Positions 51,466-64,000 of a stretch of DNA of 64,000 bases are shown piece after piece. The stretch's first letter is position 1. The number at the start of each line of letters is the position of its first letter. A program made the position numbers and the translations under genes. Under the pieces are notes generated by a model, which saw only the letters and a list, made by a program, of their open reading frames with translations, had not been told where the DNA came from and made no database searches. The DNA is from Lunularia cruciata (Eukaryota; Streptophyta; Marchantiopsida; Lunulariales; Lunulariaceae), in NCBI GenBank assembly GCA_948567375.1, contig OX419761.1, positions 10,578,243 through 10,642,242 on the forward strand. The letters are read 5' to 3'.

Positions 51466-51950
51466 TATAAAAGATTGAGACAAAGGAGAGAAATAAGAGA
51501 ATGGGAGATTGGGACACTTGAATGATTGAAAAATCCAAATGCTTAGCATGGGCTTGGGCTTTGGTATTTATAGAGAGCATACAAGGCTCTTGAGAAATTT
51601 CTCATGAACTTTCCTAAAGCTACTTTCTTGGAGTGCAAGCTCAATTAATTAAGGAACTTCTCAAGAAGTTTCCTTCTATAAGCCATCTACTTAGCATGCA
51701 AGCTAAGCTAGTTGGAAGTTTCCCAAAAAACTTTCTTTTAAAAGCTACTTACTTGAGGTGCAAGTTAAGCTAGCCATGAAACTTCCTAAGAAGATTCCTA
51801 CTAGAAGTTGCCACTTGGCATGCATGTTACCCAATACTTGGAAGGTGCCAAGTAGCTTGTTAGGTACTTCTAGAATATTCTAGGCTAATTTGGCCTGTTT
51901 GCTACTTCATTAAATTTAACTAAATCAATGGTAAATTCCATATTGTTACA
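51466..51950 (-). repeat. Gypsy D LTR, copy 1, with internal tandem repeats
   Basis: Plus-strand right end ccatattgttaca (TGTAACAATATGG in element orientation). The interval 51595-51860 holds about four degenerate units of about 62 bp built on gcatgcaagctaagctag and gaagtttcc. A TATA-like tataaaag stretch lies near the inner edge. Confidence 0.65.
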
Positions 51951-51962
51951 AGGTAGCTCAAG

Positions 51963-53626
51963 TTCTCCTATTGGGATTCCTTGTTTCCATAATCATCATG
52001 CTCAACAAACTCCATTTGGGAAATTTTTTGGGGTTGTCCATTCTTGAGTGTACATTTAGCAATGCAATTATTAATTTGGCAATAATAAAAGAAACCACTA
52101 TTTTGTCATAATCTTTCCCTATCTATAAGGCCAAGTGGTTTTCATTAGATGACATCAATCTCCATTGGTACTAGTTCCTCCACCCATGTATAGCCTGTGG
52201 GCAAGTTATGTGAAGGTTAAGGTTGAGACCAAGTTTTCACAACCAAGGAATCATAGTGCTGAGCCAATTACATGGTTTCCTCCAAGTCTTTGGGCTCTTT
52301 CATGGTCACTTCCAATATAGTGCATGAATTCAAACCCCTCATAAATTGATCTAGAGCTTCATCTCCCAATATATTTAGAATTTGCATTATGGTGTTTGGA
52401 ATCAAGTGATATAGTTTCTTACAGAACTAACCTGCTTCAATTTTGCTAACCTATCTTGCGTTGCTCATGTGACATTTATAGCTTAGAATTTCCCAATTAT
52501 TGCACTCTTGAAGTCTTCTTATGTTGAGATTGGTATAACAAATTGTCATTTAGCTTGCTCCACTTAGAATTGCAACCATAGTTTTGCCACTCCATTGAAT
52601 TGTCTTGAAGCCAAGAGAATCTATCTTTCTTCATCTTGAAGATTTCTCTAGCTTCAAAATATCTTTCACAATCAAACACAAAATTATCCACTATGCCAGA
52701 GAGGTTCTTGCCTTCAATTAACTTGGGCTGCAAAAATTAGATTTGGTCTTCTTTTTTTCAAAATAGTGCTCTCTCTACATGCTCTTATTGTTGATGATCT
52801 CATTCTTCAATGATTAAGTAAAGTGCTTGATTTGTTACATCATGGCAATGATAACTTTGGGTATTGTTGCTATGGCTACTATTCTACTAAACTATCTACA
52901 TTTCATCTATGTTAACACATAGATGCAACACATCCACAAGTCTCCATAAGTTACAATCAAAAGTACCAAGGGTTCATTGGACAAGGTGATTGCATTAAAA
53001 AAATTAACCCAAAGCAAAGCATGAGATGATGAACTACATGAATTGATACGTGGGTAGAACATGGACACAAAAATCCCAATGGTTTGATGGAAATAGATTT
53101 AGTGGTCCATAAATTCCACCTATCCCATTCTTGCTCTAATACTAACATAAAAGACCAAGGAGAGAAATAGAAGAATGGAAGATCAGAATCAAAGATCACA
53201 TTGGGACTCTTGAATGAAGGAAATTTCAAATGCCTAGCATGAGCTTAGATTTTGGTATTTATTGGAAATATACAAGGCTCTTGAGAAGCTTCTTAGAAAG
53301 CTTCCTACAAGCTGCTTTTTTAAAGTGAAAGCCAAGATAATTGGGAAGCTTTCTTCTAGAAGCTACATACTTGACGTGCAAGATAAGCTAGTTTGGAAGC
53401 TTCCTAAGAATTTTTTTCTAGAAACCATCACTTGGCATGCAAGCTAAGCTAGTCAAGAAGCTTTTTTAGAAGTTGCCACTTGGCATGCACATTACTCAAT
53501 AATTAGAAGTTACCAAGTATTTTTCTAGATACTTCTAGAATATTTTTATAATTCTTGGGTTAATTTTACCTATTTGCTAGTTTGTTAGTCTTGGTAACTC
53601 ATCGATAAACTCCATATTGTTATACA
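51963..53626 (-). mobile_element. Second gypsy D LTR-leader-gag unit, minus strand
   Basis: Parallels 50290-51950 with many substitutions. LTR 53146-53626, primer-like site 53133-53144 (tagtattagagc on the element strand), leader and gag to 51963, where it abuts the LTR of copy 1. Gag residues are badly decayed. Either a tandem duplication or an independent, truncated element. Confidence 0.65.
53146..53626 (-). repeat. Gypsy D LTR, copy 2, with internal tandem repeats
   Basis: Aligns with 51466-51950. Degenerate units of about 50-62 bp at 53275-53510 (aagcttcctaag and gcatgcaagctaag phrases). Confidence 0.6.
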
Positions 53627-53820
53627 TTTGATGATCTATATATTTTTATGATGTAATAGATCAAATATACCAAATCCTCTTCCTTCTAACTATCAAGTAG
53701 AAATCCATTATATAGTAAAAAATAGTGATGTTTAGTGATTTCATACTCTATAATTTTGGTGAGGAATAATATAGACCAATGATAGGCTCTAAGGTCCCAA
53801 TGGTGTTTTAGATCATCTTG

Positions 53821-54523
53821 TGAGTCGTTGTGTCTCTCAATCAAGATGACCCTCTAATGGCTATTAAGGTAGTGCACCATGGACTAAGAAGGCAAGGAAC
53901 TCCAATTCCGTCACACTCTTCCGAAGCTAGAACTCCAAGACACCTCCAAGACCCAAGATATTTCTCACAAGAGCACTCAAGGATAAAGATATATTTAAAA
54001 ATAAAAAGATAATGAGTAACTCCTCACCCCTAGGTTGTATACTTGTGAAAAGGTTACATACTAAATTTATTAATTACTAAAGTAACTCAAGTTACTAAGT
54101 TAAAAGTTAAATAAAATCACAAAAAATCTAAAGTAATATCCAAGAACATGGGAATAATCCCATAAATAGATGGTCTTATCTTCACCTACCAACTAAGTCA
54201 AAGGTTTCTTCACATAGGTTATCCTTGAATTAAAGAAAAATCTGCACTAACAAGGCTTGTGAGCCCAAGAGTTCTCAACTCTTTCTTCAAAGTTAAATAG
54301 CTATGAATAATACCAAATCATTACACTAGAAGACAAGATAGTGATACTCGCTCTTTTCCTTTCCTCTAGAATAGGGTCACCTTTATCCTAGCTAGGACTA
54401 ATGCTAAATAATCATGACTAATGTAGAAGCTTAGTTAAACTCCATAAAGATAATATTTCTCCATTACTTGCAATACTAAACTTAATATCTTTATAGAGTA
54501 TACATGCATCAATGGGTGTTACT
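53821..54523 (-). repeat. Solo LTR of gypsy family A, inverted
   Basis: Resembles 35596-36286 from tgagtcgttgtgtctctc to gggtgttact. More diverged than the other three copies. No clear target duplication. Confidence 0.65.
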
Positions 54524-55779
54524 CCCAAATGATCATATTAACTATATTGAAATTGGAAGTATTGATTGAATGTTTGTTATTTGTATGAATCATAGAGATG
54601 TAGTTGCAAGATCTGATGCAAGGAATGCTGAACAAGTTTTGGGAGATCAAGATGATAATATAGAAATTCCACAAGTCAAGTACATACCTTTAGAAAAAAT
54701 CATGTAATGCAATAAGGATAACCATCCCAAATCCAATAACAATGGCCAAAGTACCTAGAGAGTCACTCATGAAAATGACACTAACCTTGATCAGCAATGA
54801 GGTCACATTGTTACTATGGATGAAAAAGACATGTTGTATTAAGTCTAACAAGGGACAATGTTCCATGGAAGTAGTAGAAAATTGAATCTCAAGAATCAAT
54901 CAATATTGTTGATTATTTATAATCAAGTTCACTAATCATACTTATCATTCTATAGGTGTGTTTGCATATGGATACTTGCATACACACATGGTACAATGCT
55001 TGGGTATAATTAGTGTTGGCAGAAAGAAGAGTGATCATTTGAAAAACAATTTTTTGAAAAATTTCCATTCCATAGATTCTATATAGATTGCTTGAACTCT
55101 ATTATCGGGGTTGAAGCAAAAGAAAAATAAACAAGAATACACGGAGGTATTTCTTAATCTACAAGCTATGATAACTTATATGAGCCCAATCGAAGCTCTT
55201 GAAAATTTCAAATAGTGATTAAAAGAGTGAATTTGCAAACAAGTAATGGTACAAAATCCTTTTACCATTTTTGGAGCCATTATATGTGCTCAAATAATAT
55301 TAGTAGCACTTGGAGGAGGTGAAGGAGAAGTCTCAACACAACACTATTAAGCTAAAACAATGCACTTTGGTGAACCAATTTGTATGGAATTAGGCAACAT
55401 TTGTTTTCAAAACAAAGGAGCATGACCGCTCCAAGGAGAATAGAGACGGATCAAAGAAAAGTGAGATGGAGTCCCACAAGGAGAAGGGGCTGGAGCAAAA
55501 TATTGACCTGGTTACAATTGTGGTTGAGTTGGGTAAATAGCTATTAGTTGTCATGCTTGCCTTCTTAAGGGCCCTTGGCCTCCATATAGGTAAACTTTGA
55601 ACAACTTGGAGAGATGAAACAAAGACAAGGATGATGAAATCACATTGGAAAACAAAGATTGCTAATAAATGTACCTTGCGGCCTTCAAGAGGAGTAAAAG
55701 AAAAGGGAGGAAGATGAAAAGTGCACAAAGGTTGAGAAAGATAAACACACAATTGATTGTTATAAATGAAGTCCTAAAA

Positions 55780-58700
55780 GGCAATCAGGTGAGAGTATTG
55801 ATAAACACTAGAACAAATAGAATTTCTTATCTCACTCTATTGCAATAAGGTTGGGAATGGCACTAGAGAAAGATGAGAATGAAGAAGTTGAGTTACCTTA
55901 TGGTCAAACAAAGAAGATTGAATGGTTACCTAAAAAGGTAACATTCTCTATAGAAGAATATGAGGAAGAAACTCAGTTGCAAGTGATACAATTAGTTTGT
56001 TAGGATATGATCTTAGGTATACCATGGATGGAGCACTACAACCTCACAAAAGATTGGAGAAGAAAAATAATGAGAACTAGCCAATGGAAGTTATAGAAGT
56101 TATGGAAATAGTTCTCTATTTCCAATTAGATAATTGGAAATAGAGAAAGATCTCAAATACAAGAATTGCATGTCTATGTCAAAAGGATAACAACAATTGG
56201 TAAGAAAAATATATAATTTATAGGTCTAATAAGAGAAGTCCAAATTTCATAATTCAATGAACAAGTTCTTGACAATTTGAAAGATATGGTCAATGAGTTT
56301 CAAGATGTCTTTTTGATGATTTACCCTTGGGATTACCACCAAAAAAGAGAGTAGATCATAAAATAAAGATACTTCTTAGGAAGACACCTCCTTATAAGGC
56401 ACCATATCAACTATCACCTCATGAGTTGGAGGAATGCAAGGCTCAAATCAAGAATATATTGCAAAAGGGTTTATTCAACCCAATGTATCACCGTATAGTG
56501 CTAATATCTTGTTTGTAAAGAAGAAGGACAATATGATACAAATGTCTATTGACTATCAAGGCCTAAATCAACAAATAGTGAAGAAAAAATACTCATTACC
56601 TCATATGTACAACATGCTTGATCAACTCAATGGAAAAAATCACTTCACCAAACTTGATCTACAAAGTGGTTATAACCAAATCAAAATCAGTAAGAAGACG
56701 GACACAAAAGTACCTTTAGAATAAACAAGGTATGGTCAATTTGAGTACCTAATGATGTAGTTCAACCTCACCAGCCCACCAACTACTTTCATGAGTTTGA
56801 TGAATGATATATTTTGTCCATATTAGGATAAAATTATTATCATTTTCTTGATGACATCTTAGTCTACAATAGGACAATGAAAGAACACAAGCAACATGTG
56901 TAAGAAGTACTCTTGATTTTGTTATAGGACAAGTTGTATTCCAAAGTCTCAAAGTGCAAGTTTTGCAAGTCTGAAGTATATTATTTGAGGTATAGAGTAA
57001 GTGCTAAAGGTATCCAATTTTTAATAGATGAAATAGATGTCATTAAAGAATGAGAGGCTCCAAAAGATCAACTCACATCAAGTGTTTCTTGAGATTGATT
57101 GGGTTTTATTGTTGATTTGTCAAGGACTTCTCCAAGATTGCACAACCTTAATGGCACTACTTGACAAGGAAAAGAAGTGGATGTGGAGAACCGCACAAGA
57201 ATTGGGCTTTCAAGAATTGAAAGATGCATTACTACATGAACCAATCTTAAAATAGTATGATCTAACACATCTAACACATCAAGTTGGCTATTGATGCATC
57301 AAGTGTTGCAATAGGAGGAGTTCTAAAATAAGCATGGAGTGATAGATGGCACTCAAATGTATGTTTCTCTCAAAAGTTATTTCTTGTAAAGATAGGCCAC
57401 AAATCACAAGTCTACTTTGAGACACAAAAAGATTTATTTGATTAATAGATTTTTTGGGTAGAATAGTCATATATATGGAAAGCAAAAAGTAACTTGCAAA
57501 TTCATTCACCCAAATACCTATGGTGAACAATCTAGTTGTAGAGATCAAGATGTAGAGCCAATGAGTCTTATTGCTATAAAGACTGACCCATAGATTATAG
57601 GAGCTCGATCATCCAAAGGCGTAACCAATGCCTAAGGACTCTCTTTTTGTGATGGTAGGTTATAGATCCCGGATGCTCTAGACTTAAGAACCACCATTTT
57701 AGAAGAATATCATGATTTTGCAATTGCAGGTCATGTTGGAGTGGACAAGACCTTAGATATAGTCAAATGCTATTACTATTTGGCCCAATATGAGCAATGA
57801 TATGATGGAGTTGCTTACTTTGTCAAAAAATAGTCTCTAATCAAGCTCTCATAGAACTCCTTCAATTCCTCCTTACTTGTACACAACATTGGGAACACGT
57901 CAACATGGATTTGGTTTGTGACTTGCCCAAGACCACCTCAAGTTTTGATTCCATTGTAATCTTTGTACAACAACTCAACAAAATGATTCATGTGTGTCCT
58001 ATTACCAAGGATACGACTATATCAAAATTACTTAGATTCTACTTATTTGTAGTATTTTCTCATCATATATTGTCTCAAAGTGCTCATCATTGATCGGGGC
58101 ACTCATTTTGGAGAACACTCTTTGGCATCTTCAAAACCAAACTTGCCATGTCTACGGTACACCATAAACAAAAAAATGTACAAAAAAAGTGGGCAAATTG
58201 GACTATCAAGGACATGCTCTAGAGCTCTACCTTAAAGGAGCAAGAAAGGTAAGACACATTGTACTCTTGTTGGTGGAATTTTCCTATAACAATTTAGTGA
58301 ATACATCTACATAGGTCACACCATTCTTCCTCACGTACGAGGAACATTATTTCACACCTTTGAGTCTGGTAAAGATTCACTTAGTGGCTACAAAGGTTGA
58401 TATTGTCAACACTTTTGTTTCTAGAATCCAACAAGGGTTGGAGAATGCCAAGAATTGGTTGCAAATATCCCAAAATTGACTGAAACAACATGTAGATACA
58501 CATCATAGGCACATGGAGTTCAGCATCAAGGATCAAGTGTGGCTTCCTATAACCAACCTTACATTTGTTGGCCCTTGTAAGCTGACCTTGTTTTATTTGC
58601 TCTTTTCCCATCATCCATTGAATTGGTGCAATGGCATATCACCTCAAGCTACCATCATACATGAAGATTTATATGGTGTTCCATGTTTCCTTGCTATGTA
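55780..58700 (+). pseudogene. pol: Gypsy C pol remnant
   Basis: Protease trace RVLINTRTNR at 55790 (catalytic triad altered) with DMILGIPWMEHYN at about 56010. RT: LSPHELEECKAQIKNIL at about 56415, FVKKKDN and SIDYQGLNQ, TKLDLQSGYNQIKI at about 56650, IIIIFLDDILVYN at about 56840 (F-L-D-D, close to the normal dyad). RNase H fragments lie at 57040-57560. Integrase: DFAIAGHVGVDKTL (zinc finger) at about 57715, VNMDLVCDLPK at about 57905 (first Asp) and DRGTHFGE at about 58095 (second Asp). Every domain is interrupted by stops or shifts. Confidence 0.75.
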
Positions 58701-58981
58701 AATATGCATACAAACCGCCCCACTTTTGTTCCATACAAGAAGCTCTACCTTATGCAACACTCATTGATAGCATAGAAGAAGACAAAATTGAACGTATTCC
58801 CTTGAAATACATTTGTGTACCTGCTATCCGCATGTGAAATATCTCAGACATTGGAAAGGGTTACTCATTATATGAGGCAACATGGGAGTCCACAGCTAAC
58901 TTGACCAATGCACCAATGTTAATGTAATCTTTTGAGCAACAACTTCACAACAAAGACATTATATCTTAAACACAAGAGGTT

Positions 58982-59529
58982 TGTAATATCATTAGAAATG
59001 TTATGGAAAATTTTCTAAGTAGATTAGTTAGAGGTGTCACCAATAGAGTACTTCCAGTAATAGGGTAGACATCAAAAACACCTTGAAAAATTTGAAGCCA
59101 ATTTTGGAGACCGAAACAAATGATTTAGACCTCAAAAAATAGAACCTTTTGTCCATAGGGAGAATAGTCATTACCTTCTCTCCCCTTGTTTGTCTTGTCA
59201 AGATCTTTCCAATAGTACCTCACCCATGCTGTTCTGAGCTTCCTCCAAAGATTCCCTTTGGTCAAACTTGTTTGACCAACTATATAGGACAAGAATTGAC
59301 ATGTCCCCAATCCATGCAATTAATCTAAGGGTGGAGCTTCCAAACATGTCACTAATCCATGTATTTGATCCAAGGGTGTAGCTCCCTTTGAGTGAATCAT
59401 TTTTGCTATATAATAAAGACAGGGTGCTCCTTTGGGGCATTGGATTATTGAAGAATGAAACATTGTATTTATTTTGTGTTTCTTCTCTTGTGTTTCTCTT
59501 GTGGATTCTCCTATCCTCAAAATATTACA
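58982..59529 (+). repeat. Gypsy C 3' LTR
   Basis: Starts tgtaatat and ends atattaca, preceded by a purine tract (cacaagaggt) as expected for a 3' LTR. Similar along its length to 10315-11050 and, inverted, 9061-9659. Confidence 0.75.
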
Positions 59530-62291
59530 CTCATTAAGTTCTTTAGCAATATCTTGAGTCTTAAAGGTGCCTTAGAGTTATACACTTGGAGTAATATCAT
59601 AGAGTTGGATTTTACTGGTGGGCATCCAGGTAAATAAATATAACAGGAATAATTTATCTACTCCACACACTATAGTACAAGAATCTGTACTAAACATACC
59701 TCCATTTATAGTATACACAACCATTCCACCTTCTCTGTCAGTTTTTTTCTTTCCTAGTAACCATCAAAGGTTAATCTTGACTGAGATACTAATTTGCTTA
59801 TAATTATCATAACAAGCATAGATACAAGTTCTTTTTACTCCACAGAAATTCAGATTTCCACAATGAAGAGATACCTATTCAAAACTTGAACAAAAGAGAA
59901 CTGGTCTCCTAAAGATGATAAAGTGCAAGAATATCAAATGGAAAGTAGTAAGTGAATTGCTATAGATGCAATAAGCAGAAGTTCAAGAGGCAAAGAAAAT
60001 AAACAAATAGATAAAAAAGGTGTAGAATCTTCTTAATGGAGGTAGATTCAATTGGAGAAAAGAGAACCAAATTTTAATTTTGCAATTTGAAGATAAGTGT
60101 TAGGTGTATATGTATTATGAAAGCTTAGATATGGTTTTCATTATTATCAATCCCTTTCTACAAATATGAATGGTAGAAAGAGAAGAAGTTGAGGCAAGAA
60201 AAATTGCAACTTATAATAAAGAAGTTTATATAGACCAAACATATGAAGAAGCCCTTAGCTAGGGAAATCAAAAGGGTGATATAGGTATTGAATCTCAAAA
60301 ATGTACCAAGAATTTAGTGAAGGATAGTAGAATCATTAAGGCTTTGCAGTGCTAATGAATAAAAGACTATTGGAGTTATCCATAGTTTTTTCAAAGATAA
60401 GTATTTGATATTGCAAATGATTAAAGGTGTTATCAACATTTTCTAAACACAATAAAATTGTAGCAATTAAGGAATTCATCCTTCATGATACTAAAACTAC
60501 CTATAGATAGTAATTATAGTAGGGAGTGATGTCCATAAGACTTACAGATGAGTGATGAACAAAATGGATGCTTGGCAAAAGTTATATATCTTTATGGGTT
60601 AAAATATCATAAATTGTGTATATTGTTTTAAGATGTGTCAAGAGTGATCTTCATGTCAAAAATATTTTCAATCTTGATTTCCAAAAAGCTTACAATTGAG
60701 TTTAAAAAAATTACCTCCAAGACTATGGAGGTCTTAAACATAGACCCATTGTTTATTTGGCTCATGAAAGAACTTACATAGGAGCTTGGTCATATGACAT
60801 AAATATAGACCCAATATCTATTCAACTCACAAACGAATTCATAAAAAATACCATAAGTACATCTGTAATGATTGGTGACAAAGGCAATCGAGGTGGAGAG
60901 TGGAGTATGCTAAAGCTACTCTTTGGTATTATTTGCGTTGGAGCCAAAGATCATATCCTTTGGTTATTACTTTTCTGATGGAGATGTTAGGTAAAAGAGA
61001 TTGCATAGGGAGAATAGAAGTTATTAAAATCACCAATACTAGATGATTGTAACATTAGCTTTTTTTGGTAAAAGAGCTACTAATATAAATAAATTGGAAG
61101 ACAAATTTAAAACAATACAAGATTAAAGAGTAGTACAAAACATTTTGATATAGGAACTTGTTGCTTCTTTTCTAGGAGTTGATTATTAACTTCCTAGCAA
61201 AGATACTCCATAGGAAGGTACTTCAACACCTTAAATCCCAAGGCAACCCAAGTCCACAAGAAAGTTCATGAGTAGTTTCTCAAAGGAAAGGAATTTTTTG
61301 CATAAAGTCACATAGGAAATTTTAGCTCATCTAGCTATGGAATAATTATACAACAAGAACGTTATGACTTAAAGGTGAGAGATTTGTAACCATACTTGGT
61401 TAGTAATAATTAGCAGAAGAAGCTTGTATTTAGTTGAGTATTCTGATTAGCACATAAGACTTGTCTATAAGTTCTTGAGTAGTAGAAAAATTGATATATG
61501 TTTAGTCATAAATGCATACATTGTGCATTGTCTATTGTAATGACTTGTGCATAAGATATTATTCCAGAATAAAATTTTAATATATTAATTAAATGTTCAG
61601 GTCTTATGTACTACACCATCAACTAGTATGAGAGATGATTGACATTTTTTTAATTGCACTTCAATAAATAAAGGAGAGAAAATGATTTTTAGAGATTTGA
61701 AATCCATTTCAACGGAATTAGTTTCTTATTTCAGACTACATAGATATACAGCAATTTCACTCATAGTCCAGAAGAGGATAGAAGTTTTTGAGCAAGCAAT
61801 TGGACGTAATAAACAAGTTGTACAGGAAGGAGCATTGTGCATATAACATATAGTTGTGCAACTCACACTACAAGCTATATAGTATGGCCAAAATGTAATT
61901 TGCAGATTAGATCTCAAAAATACCCAGTCTAATTCATAACAAGAGAGATAAGAAATGCAAAAGAGGTGGTGACAAAATCCCAGAATATTGAAATCAAAGC
62001 AAGTGCAAGGAGTTACAAGGAATTGTTTAGCATAAAAGGTTTTATAATATCTATATTTGGCATCTAACGTTGCAAAAGACATAATAGCACTTGAAATTTA
62101 GGATTGATTTTGCTCATTGATTTCACAAACACTAAGGTTTATTTTGCTAAATGCTCAGTATAACGTATAGTGAATTATAAACGTTTTATTTAATAAAAGA
62201 AATCTATTTCTATATACATAATAGAATTAGTTTTTGTTGTCTTTGTAGCTCATGGCAATTCTATCAAAAAACATAACTTTGCAGTCACATG
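59530..62291. other. AT-rich sequence, nothing recognised
   Basis: No domain, LTR pair or RNA gene is visible on either strand. The longest frames (60757-60978 plus, 62082-61726 minus) lack known motifs and codon structure. Probably old repeat-derived DNA. Confidence 0.4.
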
Positions 62292-62709
62292 TGTTATGTT
62301 TGGCTTGTTATTAGTGACGTGACTGATCAAGAGCAAGAGCAAACTCGCTGATGAAACATGCAGTGAGGATAGAGACAGTCGCTTGTCTAGATATGTTCAG
62401 TCATTACTAAGGCTAAGTATTAAAGTGACTAGATATCTTGAGTGGTCAATACTCATGAAGTTCAGCAAGTCAATATTCAAGAGTTCAGTCGGATGACAGT
62501 GCTTAGGGACTATCTCTATTTGTGTGTATATATATCTATGTGCAATGAGAAATAAATGTTCAAAGGCTGGGGTGAGCCTGTTTCAGCCCTAGAGGTAGCT
62601 TCCGCGGCAAGGAGTTAACCATGTTATTTCCTGTTAGTCCTTTGATTTATGTTTAATGGGCTTTATGATGTGCTATTGCAAGAGGTCCTTGAGAATGTAT
62701 TTTCTAACA
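62292..62709 (+). repeat. Copia E2 5' LTR
   Basis: 418 bp, TGTTATGTTTGG to TTTTCTAACA (TG/CA). Matches inverted 29474-29879. Confidence 0.85.
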
Positions 62710-62711
62710 AT

Positions 62712-62723
62712 TGGTATCAGAGC
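62712..62723 (+). promoter_or_regulatory. Copia E2 primer-binding site
   Basis: tggtatcagagc, complementary to the 3' end of initiator tRNA-Met, two bases after the LTR. Confidence 0.92.
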
Positions 62724-62727
62724 TTAG

Positions 62728-63800
<1,073 letters not shown>

Positions 63801-64000
63801 TGATGTTTTATGTGTTACCCAAGACAAAGATCAATTTGAGGAGTCATGGATATTGGACTCAGGTTGCTCTTACCATATGTGTCAAAATAAGGAGTGGTTT
63901 TATGAGTACAAACCATTCAATGAAGGATCTGTAATAATGGGAGAACAACATGGCTTGTAAAGCTATTGGCATTGTACAGTATACATTCAGATGTTTGATG
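63801..64000 (+). pseudogene. pol: Copia E2 protease start
   Basis: ESWMDIGLRL-type and LDSGCSYHMC coding (63850-63885, partly in shifted frames) corresponds to the D-S-G protease of copia E1, followed by NKEWFYEYKPFNE. An indel near 63940 changes frame. The window ends here. Confidence 0.65.

Larger units (their letters stand above)
47886..51950 (-). mobile_element. Ty3/gypsy element D, minus strand, 3'-truncated
   Basis: LTR 51466-51950, degenerate primer site 51453-51464, leader and gag 51400-50240, protease remnant at about 50230-50100, RT 49765 onwards, RNase H and pre-integrase linker to about 47916. Integrase core and 3' LTR are absent, the sequence ending beside the short tandem array. 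Frames are broken throughout. Confidence 0.7.
54524..59529 (+). mobile_element. Ty3/gypsy element C, decayed, plus strand
   Basis: An internal region with protease, RT, RNase H and integrase remnants ends in a 3' LTR at 58982-59529. A 5' LTR is not found in the window; the left edge at 54524 is simply the end of the neighbouring LTR. The stretch 54524-55770 probably holds gag remnants but no motif is convincing. Family C also supplied the solo LTRs at 9061-9659 and 10315-11050. Confidence 0.65.

Noticed and set aside
60757..60978. 73-codon frame starting with Met in the right-hand unassigned region
   Set aside because: No recognisable domain, AT-rich surroundings, no neighbouring gene structure.

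Overview
The window is nuclear DNA of a land plant. A CIP7-type (COP1-interacting protein-related) gene with GT/AG introns lies at the left edge. Almost everything else is a graveyard of Ty1/copia and Ty3/gypsy LTR retrotransposons plus one LINE, with TA, CT and GA microsatellites. There are no bacterial-type operons. The species cannot be read from the sequence. Low gene density, nested old elements and a gypsy element carrying a DNMT3-like methyltransferase point towards a non-flowering plant (bryophyte, lycophyte, fern or streptophyte relative), but that is inference.

Layout. 2-4480: host gene in three exons, 5' end outside the window. 4481-8050: unassigned. 8050-24640: a nest at least four insertions deep. 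An old LINE (minus strand) is split by a copia element (10165-22938, minus, 5-bp target duplication tagag). That copia is interrupted by a gypsy element (family A, 10252-18082, plus). The gypsy 5' LTR in turn holds a solo LTR of another gypsy family (C, 10315-11050, target duplication acctg/acttg). 25986-29879: copia family E, minus strand, with most of its RT deleted. 29880-32530: non-repetitive sequence with an old internal duplication and possible gene remnants. 33080-36286: truncated family A gypsy. 36287-37664: degenerate pyrimidine-rich block. 47886-53626: gypsy family D with a duplicated LTR-gag unit. 53821-54523: family A LTR. 54524-59529: decayed family C gypsy with its 3' LTR. 59530-62291: unassigned. 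62292-64000: second copia E element, running off the window.

The most interesting object is the minus-strand element at 37798-47713, inserted in a small tandem repeat with a 4-bp duplication (tgct). It encodes gag, an aspartic protease, a C5 cytosine DNA methyltransferase (motifs I, IV, VI, VIII, IX and X in canonical DNMT3/DNMT1 order), reverse transcriptase, RNase H, a DDE integrase, and a PHD finger at the extreme C-terminus. Its ends are not ordinary LTRs. In element orientation the order is A1-internal-B1-A2-B2 (A 448 bp, B 108 bp). This is either a PAT-like split direct repeat or the footprint of a circularly permuted two-LTR circle. The A copies differ at about 6 of 448 positions and the B copies are identical, so the insertion is young, yet the coding region already carries about eight in-frame stops, mostly TAG or TGA.

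Retrotransposons carrying DNA methyltransferases have been reported from charophytes and dinoflagellates, so DNMT capture itself is not new. The combination with a terminal PHD finger and split terminal repeats is what deserves follow-up. All retroelement genes here look broken to some degree; none can be called autonomous from this sequence.
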